A DNA stretch of 64,000 nucleotides from Priestia aryabhattai B8W22 (GTDB lineage Bacteria > Bacillota > Bacilli > Bacillales > Bacillaceae_H), in NCBI RefSeq assembly GCF_000956595.1, contig NZ_JYOO01000008.1, forward strand, positions 102,244-166,243. Reading direction: 5' to 3'. The notes under the pieces are model-generated. The model was not told the origin of the DNA. It did not search any database and was given only the letters and a program-made list of their open reading frames with translations. The position numbers and the translations under genes were made by a program. Positions 16,961 to 24,765 of the stretch are shown here, piece after piece. Each line of letters begins with the position of its first letter. Within the stretch, counting starts at the first letter, position 1.

Positions 16961-17473
16961 TCAAAACCATTTACTGTCCATCTTCTGCTTTAAATATTCA
17001 GCAATTTCTATTTGTCCTCGTTCAATCGCAAATTCACAGGCATCCATATTTTTCATCGTATCCCCTGTATATGTTACAGTAATATCAATACCACTCTGAA
17101 CAAGGTATTTTACAATATCAAGATGACCACCATAAATCGCTGAAAATAAAGGATTTCTACTCGAATCGCTTACATCTAATATTGCACCTCTATCGTATAA
17201 GTACTGAACTATGCTAAATTCACCTACACTCGCTGCATGTGCAATTGGCGCTGACTTTGGTACACCTTCATTTGTGTTAATATCCATCCCGTATTCAACT
17301 AGGAACTTTATCATATCAAGGCTACCAGCTCTAGCAGCCACGTGTAGCCACGTTCCAAAAGGAGTTATAAACTCAAGCAGCCTTTTATCTGTAATCAGAA
17401 TCTCTTTTGCTTGTTCTGTATCACCGTTCTTAATGAAATCATAGGTTTTAACTGCTTTTTCCTTATTATCCAT
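16961..17473 (-). CDS. Ankyrin-repeat immunity-type protein (copy 2), possible 3' frameshift
   Basis: A 170-aa ankyrin protein with the same layout as copy 1 (FGTWLHVAARAGSLDMIKFL, RNPLFSAIYGGHLDIVKYL, CEFAIERGQIEIAEYLKQK). The ribosome binding site is TAGGAGG, 5-6 nt before the ATG. The stop at 16961 falls at a T4 run; dropping one T extends the frame about 40 codons (ERCIENANSYIERLTSLLN...) to 16840, where the next short ORF starts. The extension is absent from the sister copies, so it is uncertain which form is ancestral. Confidence 0.72.
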   Translation of the reverse strand: MDNKEKAVKTYDFIKNGDTEQAKEILITDKRLLEFITPFGTWLHVAARAGSLDMIKFLVEYGMDINTNEGVPKSAPIAHAASVGEFSIVQYLYDRGAILDVSDSSRNPLFSAIYGGHLDIVKYLVQSGIDITVTYTGDTMKNMDACEFAIERGQIEIAEYLKQKMDSKWF

Positions 17474-17580
17474 AGAAACCTCCTAAGATATTTTTGTTGA
17501 TGCGACTTCTTCATCAGTTCATAGTATCAGGCAAATTACGATTAGTTCTCTAAAACTCCTTCCAAAATCCATCTAATGAT

Positions 17581-18078
17581 TCAAATAGGATTATGTGGAT
17601 ATTCTTTTAAATAGTGCTCTATTAAACTCTTACCTTTTTCATCTGTTGGTACTTCATTTAAATATTTGTACTTCCAAAGTTTGAGCTGCTCTAAGAAACC
17701 ATAATCTGTTTGAAACCAATTTGTATAATCAAAGGATACTGAGAATTCCCCTTCTCTATCAAGGCTCATTGTAAAGGAATACCACAAATCCTGATTATGT
17801 TCTTCAAACACTTCTCTCACTTTACTGCTAAGATCCAAAAGTTTATCTTCTTGTTCATAGAATTCTAATTCAGAAACAGCAAATCTTTCTGTAATATCTA
17901 AGCTATAATGATACGTTTTTTTATTGCCAGGCTGATTATAAAAGAAATACGTTCCTCCTCCATCTTCTGATACCTGTCCATAAAAATAAAATTTCTCCCA
18001 GTCTTCTGGAATCATATTGTTAACTGTTACTGCTATCTCCTCATAAAGCTCCTCCAACTGCTTTTCTATATCCATCAT
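17581..18078 (-). CDS. yezG: YezG-family immunity protein (DUF600), copy A
   Basis: A 165-aa soluble acidic protein of the YezG/DUF600 family, the immunity partner of LXG nucleases such as YeeF. Characteristic blocks: NMIPEDWEKFYFYGQV, GGGTYFFYNQPG, DLWYSFTMSLDREG, VSFDYTNWFQTDYGF and KYKYLNEVP, ending EYPHNPI. It is nearly the same as the copies at 19297 and 24766. It follows an ankyrin gene by about 60 bp. No toxin remnant was seen between them. Confidence 0.85.
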   Translation of the reverse strand: MMDIEKQLEELYEEIAVTVNNMIPEDWEKFYFYGQVSEDGGGTYFFYNQPGNKKTYHYSLDITERFAVSELEFYEQEDKLLDLSSKVREVFEEHNQDLWYSFTMSLDREGEFSVSFDYTNWFQTDYGFLEQLKLWKYKYLNEVPTDEKGKSLIEHYLKEYPHNPI

Positions 18079-18139
18079 ACGGCGTCCCTCCTCCTGTTCG
18101 TAATTACTTTAGATTCATGGTCTTAGTTAAGTAAATTAT

Positions 18140-18640
18140 CTATTTCCACTTTCCCTTTAAATATTCAGCCATTTCTGTTTGTCCTCTTTCAAGGGCAAAC
18201 GTGTAAGCATCCATTTCTTTCATGTTTTCACCAGAGTATGTAATCGATATATTGATATGATTCTCAACTAACAGTTTAACCATCTCAAAATGACCGTTAT
18301 ATATGGCAGCAAACAGCGGATTTCTATCCGGTTCACTAATATCAAGTTCAATATTATGGTTAATAAGATACTTAGCAATATCTATATGTCCTTTTGCAGC
18401 AGCTCTTTCTAAGGCATTGGTAGAAAAAGTTCCTCCTTGTGCATTAACATCTATTCCAGCATGAATAAGGTATTGTACGATTTCTAAATGACCATGAGCT
18501 GTTGCTACATGTAGCCATGTGCCAAAAGGTGTGATCCATGTTAACATTTCTGGATTTTTCTCAAATAAGTCTCTTACCTTATTTAAGTGAGCACCTTTTA
18601 TATCACCTCTAATAGCTTTTGTCATTTGAGTTATTGCCAT
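18140..18640 (-). CDS. Ankyrin-repeat immunity-type protein (copy 3)
   Basis: A 166-aa ankyrin protein (FGTWLHVATAHGHLEIVQYL, LERAAAKGHIDIAKYL, RNPLFAAIYNGHFEMVKLL, YTFALERGQTEMAEYL). The conserved first repeat TPFGTWLHVA and the SxRNPLFxAIY(G/N)GH motif define a small paralogous set with copies at 16187, 16961 and 20111. It precedes a YezG gene; likely co-transcribed. Function as immunity protein is inferred from family and context. Confidence 0.75.
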   Translation of the reverse strand: MAITQMTKAIRGDIKGAHLNKVRDLFEKNPEMLTWITPFGTWLHVATAHGHLEIVQYLIHAGIDVNAQGGTFSTNALERAAAKGHIDIAKYLINHNIELDISEPDRNPLFAAIYNGHFEMVKLLVENHINISITYSGENMKEMDAYTFALERGQTEMAEYLKGKWK

Positions 18641-18779
18641 TTTTCGTTTTCCCTCTACTTTCTACCTTGTAGAATTCTCTCCAAAATATATCGTCTCTTT
18701 GCTTGATGTAATGCGCTGTAGTGTGGAGAGCTTATTGTCTATAGCAAGACTCCATTCGTTGCTTCTTTATATACTCCTA

Positions 18780-19157
18780 CTAGTCTTCATTACTATGATT
18801 TTGTTTAATTTTATGTAAAAGAGCCATCACTTTTTCTTTATCATGGGCATGATCTTCAATATATACGCGGCAGATTTTGTGCAAGTAAGTTAAAAACGTT
18901 TCATAATCGACAATAACACTTTTGTCAGTGTCACCCGTACCGTCTAGAAATTCAATTCCGTTTTCAACATAACCCTCTTCCCACGGCTCTAAGTCACCTG
19001 AAAATGTACAAATGTGGTACTCATTTCCATAACCAGTTTCCTCTGAAAAATAGTGTAAGACTTTTAAAAATTTTTGATCTGATAAAGCGCTATAAAAACT
19101 TATCATGGGAGACAACGTACAATCTATATCATGAAATAATTCTACGATCTTCTTCAT
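18780..19157 (-). CDS. CdiI-like ribonuclease-toxin immunity protein
   Basis: A 125-aa protein starting MKKIVELFHDIDC. The ATG at 19157 has AAGAGGAT 4 nt upstream, so the longer open frame to 19322 is not the gene itself. The blocks GYGNEYHICTFSGDLEPWEEGY, GIEFLDGTG, VDYETFLTYLHKICRVYIED and DKEKVMALLHKIK match my recollection of the ribonuclease toxin immunity family (CdiI_2/CdiI_4). It follows a YezG gene and a fragment that may be the tail of its lost toxin. Confidence 0.6.
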   Translation of the reverse strand: MKKIVELFHDIDCTLSPMISFYSALSDQKFLKVLHYFSEETGYGNEYHICTFSGDLEPWEEGYVENGIEFLDGTGDTDKSVIVDYETFLTYLHKICRVYIEDHAHDKEKVMALLHKIKQNHSNED

Positions 19158-19322
19158 TCGTATCCTCTTTTTATAATTAATTGAATCAACGTTTACTATT
19201 TGACCGTAATCACTATGCAAACGCTGATGTAATTTTTCCAGGGTTAATTTAGTACCTTCATGAGGTGGGAATTTAACCACAAATACTGGATTTATGCTAA
19301 ATTGGATTATTGGGATACTCAT
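19158..19322 (-). pseudogene. Probable toxin C-terminal remnant in frame with the CdiI-like gene
   Basis: The reading frame upstream of the CdiI-like start stays open without a stop for about 55 codons (residues PVFVVKFPPHEGTKLTLEKL then HSDYGQIVNVDS...). It has no ribosome binding site of its own and overlaps the 3' end of the YezG gene. Its position directly 5' of an immunity gene matches three other clear toxin tails in this island. The toxin family is not recognised. Confidence 0.4.
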
Positions 19323-19794
19323 TTAAATACTTATTGATTAAAATCTTGCTTTCGCTATCATCTGGTTCTGTTCCTAAATATTTATATTCCCAAATCACTA
19401 GCTGGTCATCAAAGCTATAATCCGTGTCAAACCAATTTGTATAATCATAATGCACCTTCAATTTGCCATCGCTATTAACAGATAGTGTAAAAGAGTACCA
19501 AAGTTCTTGCTGATTATCTTTAAAAACGTTTCTTAATCTATTACTTAACTCAAATAAAGCTCGATCCTTCATTTTATAAAATTCTTTATCAATATCGTCG
19601 TATTCACAAGGAATTTCTAAACTATATTTATAGTTCTTTTCATTCTCAAGGGTATTATAAAAAAAGTAAGTGCCTCCGCCCGTTTCGGATATTTGAGCGT
19701 AAAAATAAATCTTTGTCCATTTGGTAGGAATCATTTCATTCACTGTTTCAGAAATTCCCCTATAAATTTGATTTATTTCTGTTTCCATACTCAA
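19297..19794 (-). CDS. yezG: YezG-family immunity protein (DUF600), copy B
   Basis: A 165-aa YezG-family protein (NEMIPTKWTKIYFYAQI, GGGTYFFYNTLE, ELWYSFTLSVNSDGK, VHYDYTNWFDTDYSF, EYKYLGTEP, ending EYPNNPI). Immunity to LXG-type endonucleases is the known role of this family. A 50-codon headless toxin tail (19825-19974) sits 30 bp upstream, supporting an origin as the immunity half of a displaced toxin/immunity module. Confidence 0.85.
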   Translation of the reverse strand: MSMETEINQIYRGISETVNEMIPTKWTKIYFYAQISETGGGTYFFYNTLENEKNYKYSLEIPCEYDDIDKEFYKMKDRALFELSNRLRNVFKDNQQELWYSFTLSVNSDGKLKVHYDYTNWFDTDYSFDDQLVIWEYKYLGTEPDDSESKILINKYLNEYPNNPI

Positions 19795-19824
19795 TATGTT
19801 CGACCACCTAACTGTTTTTCCAGT

Positions 19825-19974
19825 TTATAACGCGTTCCTTACTGTACCATCCATTAATGTTTCTCTATAACTATTATAAACCACTACAATAAACTCATCA
19901 TTACTCTTATCATAAAACACTAAAGTACTAAATACTTTCTCTCTACTTCCTACATTGCATTCTTTACATTTCAA
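19825..19974 (-). pseudogene. Toxin C-terminal remnant before YezG copy B
   Basis: An open frame from a TAG to a TAA at 19825-19827 with no start codon context encodes about 49 residues containing LKCKECNVGSREKVFSTLVF and a run EFIVVVYNSYRETLMDG, ending GTVRNAL. It lies between the terminator at 20001-20030 and the YezG start, exactly where a toxin tail would be. The toxin family is not recognised; the CxxC pair suggests a metal site. Confidence 0.5.
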
Positions 19975-19999
19975 ATACTAACTTTTTACTCCAACATAA

Positions 20000-20031
20000 A
20001 AAAAGAATTCGACTCTTTTCGAATTCTTTTC
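20000..20031 (-). terminator. Rho-independent terminator after ankyrin copy 4
   Basis: Perfect 12-bp stem AAAAGAATTCGA / TCGAATTCTTTT with a 6-nt loop and T run on the minus strand. Confidence 0.9.
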
Positions 20032-20110
20032 CTAATTTAACAACTTCTCTCCTCATTTTTTTGCTCTTAAGCAATTTGTACCACCTGCATGAGAGACAAT
20101 CTAAACCCAA

Positions 20111-20617
20111 TCAATTTTCAGTCATCCTTTGCTTTAAATATTCAGCAATCTCAGTCTGCCCAAACTCTCTTGCATATTCATAGGCATTCATATTTTTGAT
20201 ATTTTCTCCCGTGTATCTAATCGACACATCTATTCCTTTTTGCACTAAATATTTAACTACTTCTTGATGCCCCCCATAAATTGCTCCAAACAGTGGATTT
20301 CTCTTCGCTAAGCTCACATCTAGTTCTGCTCCAGATTCTATTAAATACTTTACTATTTCTAAATTACCGGACCCAGCTGCTAAATTTAACGCAGAAGCAT
20401 CAAATGTCCCGCCTTTCGCATTAACGTCAATTCCTTTTTCAACTAAATATCGGACGATTTGAAGGTTCTCTTTTTTAACCGCTACATGTAACCACGTACC
20501 AAATACATTCACGGTATTCAAAGTCTCTATATCATCACCTATTAGTTTTTTCACTGCGTTGATATCGCCAGTTTTAATGGCATTTCTTATCAATTTTTTA
20601 CTATGGTTTCGGTCCAC
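20111..20617 (-). CDS. Ankyrin-repeat immunity-type protein (copy 4)
   Basis: A 168-aa ankyrin protein, the closest relative of copy 1 (shared KKLIRNAIKTGDIN-type N-terminus, FDASALNLAAGSGNLEIVKYLIESGAEL-type repeats and LAKRNPLFGAIYGGHQEVVKYL). GTG start at 20617 after GAAGGAGTTTG. A strong terminator follows, ending a transcription unit that includes the YezG fusion gene upstream. Immunity role inferred. Confidence 0.75.
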   Translation of the reverse strand: MDRNHSKKLIRNAIKTGDINAVKKLIGDDIETLNTVNVFGTWLHVAVKKENLQIVRYLVEKGIDVNAKGGTFDASALNLAAGSGNLEIVKYLIESGAELDVSLAKRNPLFGAIYGGHQEVVKYLVQKGIDVSIRYTGENIKNMNAYEYAREFGQTEIAEYLKQRMTEN

Positions 20618-20640
20618 TATGCAAACTCCTTCATTATCAT

Positions 20641-20718
20641 CTACAAATAACTTATTATATAATCCTTATCTGTGCTATTAAGTAACTGTTTAAGAAAATG
20701 AATATCGTCCTTATCCAT
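20641..20718 (-). CDS. 25-aa ORF with strong ribosome binding site
   Basis: AAAAGGAGGCACG precedes an ATG at 20718 and a 25-codon frame (begins MDKDDIHFLKQLL). No family recognised. The strong site suggests it is the surviving 5' end of a deleted immunity gene, or a leader peptide for the ankyrin gene that starts 24 bp later. Confidence 0.35.
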   Translation of the reverse strand: MDKDDIHFLKQLLNSTDKDYIISYL

Positions 20719-20758
20719 AAGTTCGTGCCTCCTTTTAAAAACACTCAAATACTATAAC

Positions 20759-21601
20759 TCATTGATTATTGCTGTTAAAATCTTCTTCATATCTTTTCAT
20801 TTTCATCATTTGTTCTTCATCTTTTTCATCCGCCAATTCTCTACTTAAATATTTGTACTCAAAATACTTAATTCGAGCTGAAGGGCCAAATAGTGAGTCG
20901 TTCCAGTTTACATAACTAAAGTGCACCTTTAATTTTGTTTCATCATTTACTATCATCGTAACTGAATACCAAGGTTCTTGTTGATTCTCCATAAATACGT
21001 TTTGTAATTGAACCGTTAAATGAAATAATTCATGAAGAGAATGATTGTACGCTTTTTTTTCGACTTGATATGTTCGAGGTATTAAATGTGAATATTGATA
21101 TTCATTTTCTTCTCCTACAACTTTATAAAAGAAGTATACTCCACCTTCTCCATCTTTCACTTCACCATTAAAGTAAAAGCTGCCCCATTCAACAGGAATC
21201 ATATCGCTTATCTTTTGAGTAAGTTTACGATAAAGTGTTTGAAGTTCATTTTCAAATGACGTATGATTTCCCTCTGCTTCATTAAGCACTAAGTTATCCA
21301 TTTCTTCCCTATCTTTTGCAATGCCTTCTGTCATTTTGATTAAATTTTTCACCATATTAAGTGTAATCTCTTCTTCATCTTCATAAACCTTAATACTTGC
21401 TCCCATTAAAAGTAACTCTTCAGCAGACGCTACTAAACCTTCCAAGGCTTCTGCATCATAATAATCACATACAATCACAGGGATTCTCATACTGATATTT
21501 TGTTTTATGTCGCTTATAGATTTAAGTGTTTTTTGTCTTAATAAAGGAATATATTTATTAACATTTGAGCCATTAAAAACTACTAAACTAATGGTGTGCA
21601 T
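20759..21601 (-). CDS. YezG-family immunity protein with an extra N-terminal domain
   Basis: A 280-aa two-part protein. Residues about 1-105 form an alpha/beta region (SLVVFNGSNVNKYIPLLRQ, IPVIVCDYYDAEALEGLVASAEELLLMGASIKVYEDEEEI) that looks like the ribosomal L7/L12 C-terminal-type fold used in some immunity proteins. Residues about 115-270 are a divergent YezG domain (DMIPVEWGSFYFNGEV, GGVYFFYKVVG, PWYSVTMIVND, VHFSYVNWND, FEYKYLSRE). The fusion is unusual; other YezG copies here are single-domain. It may guard against two toxins or a chimeric one. Confidence 0.7.
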   Translation of the reverse strand: MHTISLVVFNGSNVNKYIPLLRQKTLKSISDIKQNISMRIPVIVCDYYDAEALEGLVASAEELLLMGASIKVYEDEEEITLNMVKNLIKMTEGIAKDREEMDNLVLNEAEGNHTSFENELQTLYRKLTQKISDMIPVEWGSFYFNGEVKDGEGGVYFFYKVVGEENEYQYSHLIPRTYQVEKKAYNHSLHELFHLTVQLQNVFMENQQEPWYSVTMIVNDETKLKVHFSYVNWNDSLFGPSARIKYFEYKYLSRELADEKDEEQMMKMKRYEEDFNSNNQ

Positions 21602-21660
21602 ATGTACGACTCCTCCTACTCAGTCATCAAAACATTCACGGTCACTTGCTGATGTAATCT

Positions 21661-21900
21661 TTAGTCATGTAACTTATCAAGAAATTCAGTAAATGTTGGT
21701 GCAACATAAAATACATTTTCTCTTTCACGCTCTTCCGTTAAACCCTCTTCCTCGATTAACATTTCTTTTTACCAAGCGTTTTCATCTTCCCCCAAAAACT
21801 ACAATTGGATTATTTTCATGCCCTTTGTAATCAAAACATATTAAATTCCCCGCGGAGTCAAATCCTGTACATTCTTTAAATGAATTAGTATCAGTTATGT
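21661..21900 (-). pseudogene. SUKH (SMI1/KNR4) immunity gene remnant
   Basis: Spread over two frames, the minus strand reads DSAGNLICFDYKGHENNPIV, then after a shift and an in-frame stop EMLIEEEGLTEERERENVF and APTFTEFLDKLHD, which is the C-terminal half of a SUKH protein (compare CLDFRTDKNNPSVCIW...FTEFLNGLYEPK in the intact SUKH gene at 22785). At least one frameshift and one stop are present and the N-terminal half is missing. Confidence 0.6.
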
Positions 21901-22036
21901 TTGTAATCGATTACGAGATGGATTACAGGTCACCCGTAAAACCATCTGTATCATTTGCTGCTTCGTATTTTGCAGTGACGCCCTTATATAGACAGCTAAG
22001 TGTTTTACAATTATAGTTTTCAGTAAGTACCAGCTA

Positions 22037-22606
22037 TCAAATTACAGACTTTCTATTAACATTAAAAGGATCTACATCGCTTTCTTCTAACAACTCTTCA
22101 AACTTTTCCGCTCCGTATGTTATAAAAAAGTCATATTCAGCCTGAGAAATAAAGAAACCTAACAAAACTTCACCCATTTGTTGTGTGCTCTCAGTATCTA
22201 GCTCATGATATTCTTCGGGAAAAGCAAACGGTTCAGTAAAATAAACGGTATTTTTATCGTATTTTTGATAAAATGACTTTTCAATACTTTCAATACCGCT
22301 AACCGCTGTTCCACGCCCTATTTCTATTTCATTACCGAGACAGTAAAATAACACATTAGCTAAGATATATCCTGTACTATTGAATGCTTTATCCACTACC
22401 ATTGAAATTTCCATATTATCTCTTAAAACTTCTTCATAGTTACTTAATCCTAAGGTATTAAAAACGAAACATTCTTCAAAGACATTTTCATATTTTAAAA
22501 TTTGTATACTAGGAAGCTCTTCATTATTCCGATAAATTTCTCTGTCTATTGGCTCACCTAGATACTTACTGTAATGATCGTAATAAAGCTCTCCATAGTT
22601 AATCAT
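22037..22606 (-). CDS. Suppressor-of-fused (SUFU) domain immunity protein, YqcF-like
   Basis: A 189-aa SUFU-superfamily protein. Blocks LPSIQILKYENVFEECFVFNTLGLSNYEE and ILANVLFYCLG...IGRGTAV...VYFTEPFAFPEEYHEL (given here in parts) match the family of B. subtilis YqcF, the immunity partner of the LXG toxin YqcG. ATG at 22606 follows GAGGAGAGG. Its toxin is not in this window, so it is an orphan immunity gene. Confidence 0.72.
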   Translation of the reverse strand: MINYGELYYDHYSKYLGEPIDREIYRNNEELPSIQILKYENVFEECFVFNTLGLSNYEEVLRDNMEISMVVDKAFNSTGYILANVLFYCLGNEIEIGRGTAVSGIESIEKSFYQKYDKNTVYFTEPFAFPEEYHELDTESTQQMGEVLLGFFISQAEYDFFITYGAEKFEELLEESDVDPFNVNRKSVI

Positions 22607-22710
22607 TTTTTGACCTCTCCTCTACATTTCCTATTTTCGTCTCTTGCTCTCAAGCTAGGTGTTCTAGTTGATTACAATTTAAGACGCTTGAAATGATATG
22701 TTCTTAGACA

Positions 22711-22754
22711 AATAAAAGCATTTAATACTCATATAGAATATCAAATGCTTTCTA
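22711..22754 (-). terminator. Hairpin terminator after SUKH gene
   Basis: Arms AAAGCATTT / AAATGCTTT with a partly paired interior loop followed by TTATTTG on the minus strand. It separates the SUKH gene from the SUFU gene. Confidence 0.65.
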
Positions 22755-22784
22755 TTCATATGTTATAAACATTTCATTTTTTAG

Positions 22785-23264
22785 TCATTTAGGTTCATAT
22801 AAACCATTTAAAAATTCAGTAAAGTTATCTGCCACATTATATGTAACAGGCTCAAACTCACCGGATTCTTCATGAGACCATATACAAACAGATGGATTAT
22901 TTTTATCTGTTCTAAAATCTAAGCATACAAAGTCACCCGCAAATACACTAGCTATTGGCAATACCTCTGCTCCTAATAAGTCTTCGTTATCAGTTAACCT
23001 TTCACCTATTTGTGAAAATACAACATCTATGTCATAAATCCCTTTTGGATGATTCTCGATATCATCTACTATACACAAAAATCTTTCTACAGCATAACCA
23101 CGGTTGTTACACTCAAATGTCGCGCCCTCAACCTTTACTCCATTATTTTCTTTGATAAAATTTAAAAAAGAATTTGGTAATGTAAGCCTCCATAATTTTT
23201 CATGTTTTTTTATTAATTCCGCTAAAGGTAACGGCTTGACTACAGTGTCTCGTTTAATTTTCAC
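22785..23264 (-). CDS. SUKH-family (SMI1/KNR4) immunity protein
   Basis: A 159-aa SUKH protein: LPNSFLNFIKENNGVKVEG near the N-terminus, then LPIASVFAGDFVCLDFRTDK and VCIWSHEESG and a C-terminal NFTEFLNGLYEPK. SUKH proteins are the most widespread immunity superfamily in polymorphic toxin systems. GTG start at 23264 after AAAGGAGAAAAA. The upstream ankyrin gene is broken; a terminator follows. Confidence 0.82.
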   Translation of the reverse strand: MKIKRDTVVKPLPLAELIKKHEKLWRLTLPNSFLNFIKENNGVKVEGATFECNNRGYAVERFLCIVDDIENHPKGIYDIDVVFSQIGERLTDNEDLLGAEVLPIASVFAGDFVCLDFRTDKNNPSVCIWSHEESGEFEPVTYNVADNFTEFLNGLYEPK

Positions 23265-23323
23265 TTTTTTCTCCTTTCGCCAAAAATACGCTATCTCAGA
23301 TTATCCAATTATGAATAGTTTTA

Positions 23324-23807
23324 TTAAAAACTACTTTTTTCATCTAACGACTTCATGACTTTTTTCATATCCTCAGTTCCACGTTCTTCAATTACTTGTT
23401 TTAATGAACAACCAAATTTATTGGAATTATTAAAATTCGGTCGTTTTTCTAAGCAATGTACAACTAAATGATTTCCATCCTGTGTCCGTTCTTTTAATAC
23501 TTCTTGACATAGAGACAATATTGCAGAATTAGCAAATTTTTTATCTTTTAAATTTAAATCCACGCCCATTTCAACCAGTCTATAAGCTACATCAACAGCA
23601 CCTACATAATTAATTGTTGTCTAGTAAAAATTTTGCTGTATCAAACTTTCTACTAATCAATGATGTCTCAAGTAAGCTTGTACCATTTTTATTCACAAAG
23701 TTTACTACTTCTTCCATACATTTATTTTCAATATTCAACTTCTTTAAAAAATCTTCAAGATTTCCAAATTTTATAACAGTCCCAAAATCGGCTTTATTAA
23801 GATCCAT
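23324..23807 (-). pseudogene. Ankyrin-type immunity gene split by a 4-bp duplication
   Basis: Two adjacent minus-strand frames (65 codons from 23807 and 81 codons from 23569) join into one protein if one AATT of a tandem AATTAATT is removed near 23608-23617: the frame then reads LLDNNYVGAVDVAYRLVEMG across the junction. The pieces carry ankyrin-like signatures (TSLLETSLISRKFDTAKFLL, DLNLKDKKFANSAI). A recent 4-bp duplication therefore inactivated the gene. Confidence 0.6.
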
Positions 23808-23950
23808 TTAATCACTACCTCCCCCGTTTATACTTATGACCTCAAACGGTATTTAATAGCTCATCATTTGGCAAGGGTAAAACAATGGTATTACTATCTA
23901 CTTTCCTATTTTTTCACTACTTATTACTTTCTTGCTCTACGCTTGTATAC

Positions 23951-24667
23951 TTATTCAAATCCTATAACCATCCATTCATCTACTACATTCCAAAAGTTTA
24001 GATTATACTCTGGCTCTTCTTTTGAAGACCACAAAGTAGCGTTGTCACCCAAACTGTTTTTATAATCCACTACTACATAAATTCCCATTCCATTACTGAA
24101 AAATCCATATGAAGATGCGAAGTCAATTTTTAAATTATGTTCTCCAATTTCATCAACAATGTCCCATTCATAATCGTCTAAATACGTAATGTTTTCTGGG
24201 GACTCTAACCCCATTGACTTACTTGGATAGTAGTAAAACCCACTATGAACATTTTCATAAAAGCTTCTAATTTTATCTGGAATTTTACTCCAATCTTCTT
24301 CAAGCTGTTCGTTATTAAAGTACTCTTTAGGATTTCGACCTTCATAATATAAAATTTTCCTTCTGGCATTTTTCACCGAATATAATATAGAATATCGATC
24401 ACCAATAGCCATTAATTCAACATCTATCAAACATTCCTTTAAAAAAGATATGGTGTTGCTCATTTCATTACTTACATATCTTTTCCATATATTTAATACC
24501 CTACTTATCTTACTAGATTTATTTTTCTCTTTAAAAATTTCTCTCCATTCATCAGGAATTAAATCCTTTTGGATATGATCGATGTTAGTAGACTCTATTA
24601 AGCTTACAGATAGTTCTTCACTTAATGTATATTTATTTAAGAAATTCAACTTATCTTGAAGCATCAT
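23951..24667 (-). CDS. Uncharacterised immunity-island protein, 238 aa (SUKH-like tail?)
   Basis: No family recognised with certainty. The second half contains IPDKIRSFYENVHSGFYYYP and ...GNATLWSSKEEPEYNLNFWN-type segments that recall SUKH-superfamily proteins, but I cannot confirm this. ATG at 24667 or 24664 after GGGTAGGA. It lies between a YezG gene and the broken ankyrin gene; an immunity role is likely from context only. Confidence 0.6.
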   Translation of the reverse strand: MMLQDKLNFLNKYTLSEELSVSLIESTNIDHIQKDLIPDEWREIFKEKNKSSKISRVLNIWKRYVSNEMSNTISFLKECLIDVELMAIGDRYSILYSVKNARRKILYYEGRNPKEYFNNEQLEEDWSKIPDKIRSFYENVHSGFYYYPSKSMGLESPENITYLDDYEWDIVDEIGEHNLKIDFASSYGFFSNGMGIYVVVDYKNSLGDNATLWSSKEEPEYNLNFWNVVDEWMVIGFE

Positions 24668-24765
24668 TCCTACCCACTCCCTATTCTTCTAAAGTCCAGC
24701 TATTAAGTCCTGTATTTTCAATTTATGTTTACTGCCTCCTTCATTTGTATAGCCTTAATCAGTAT

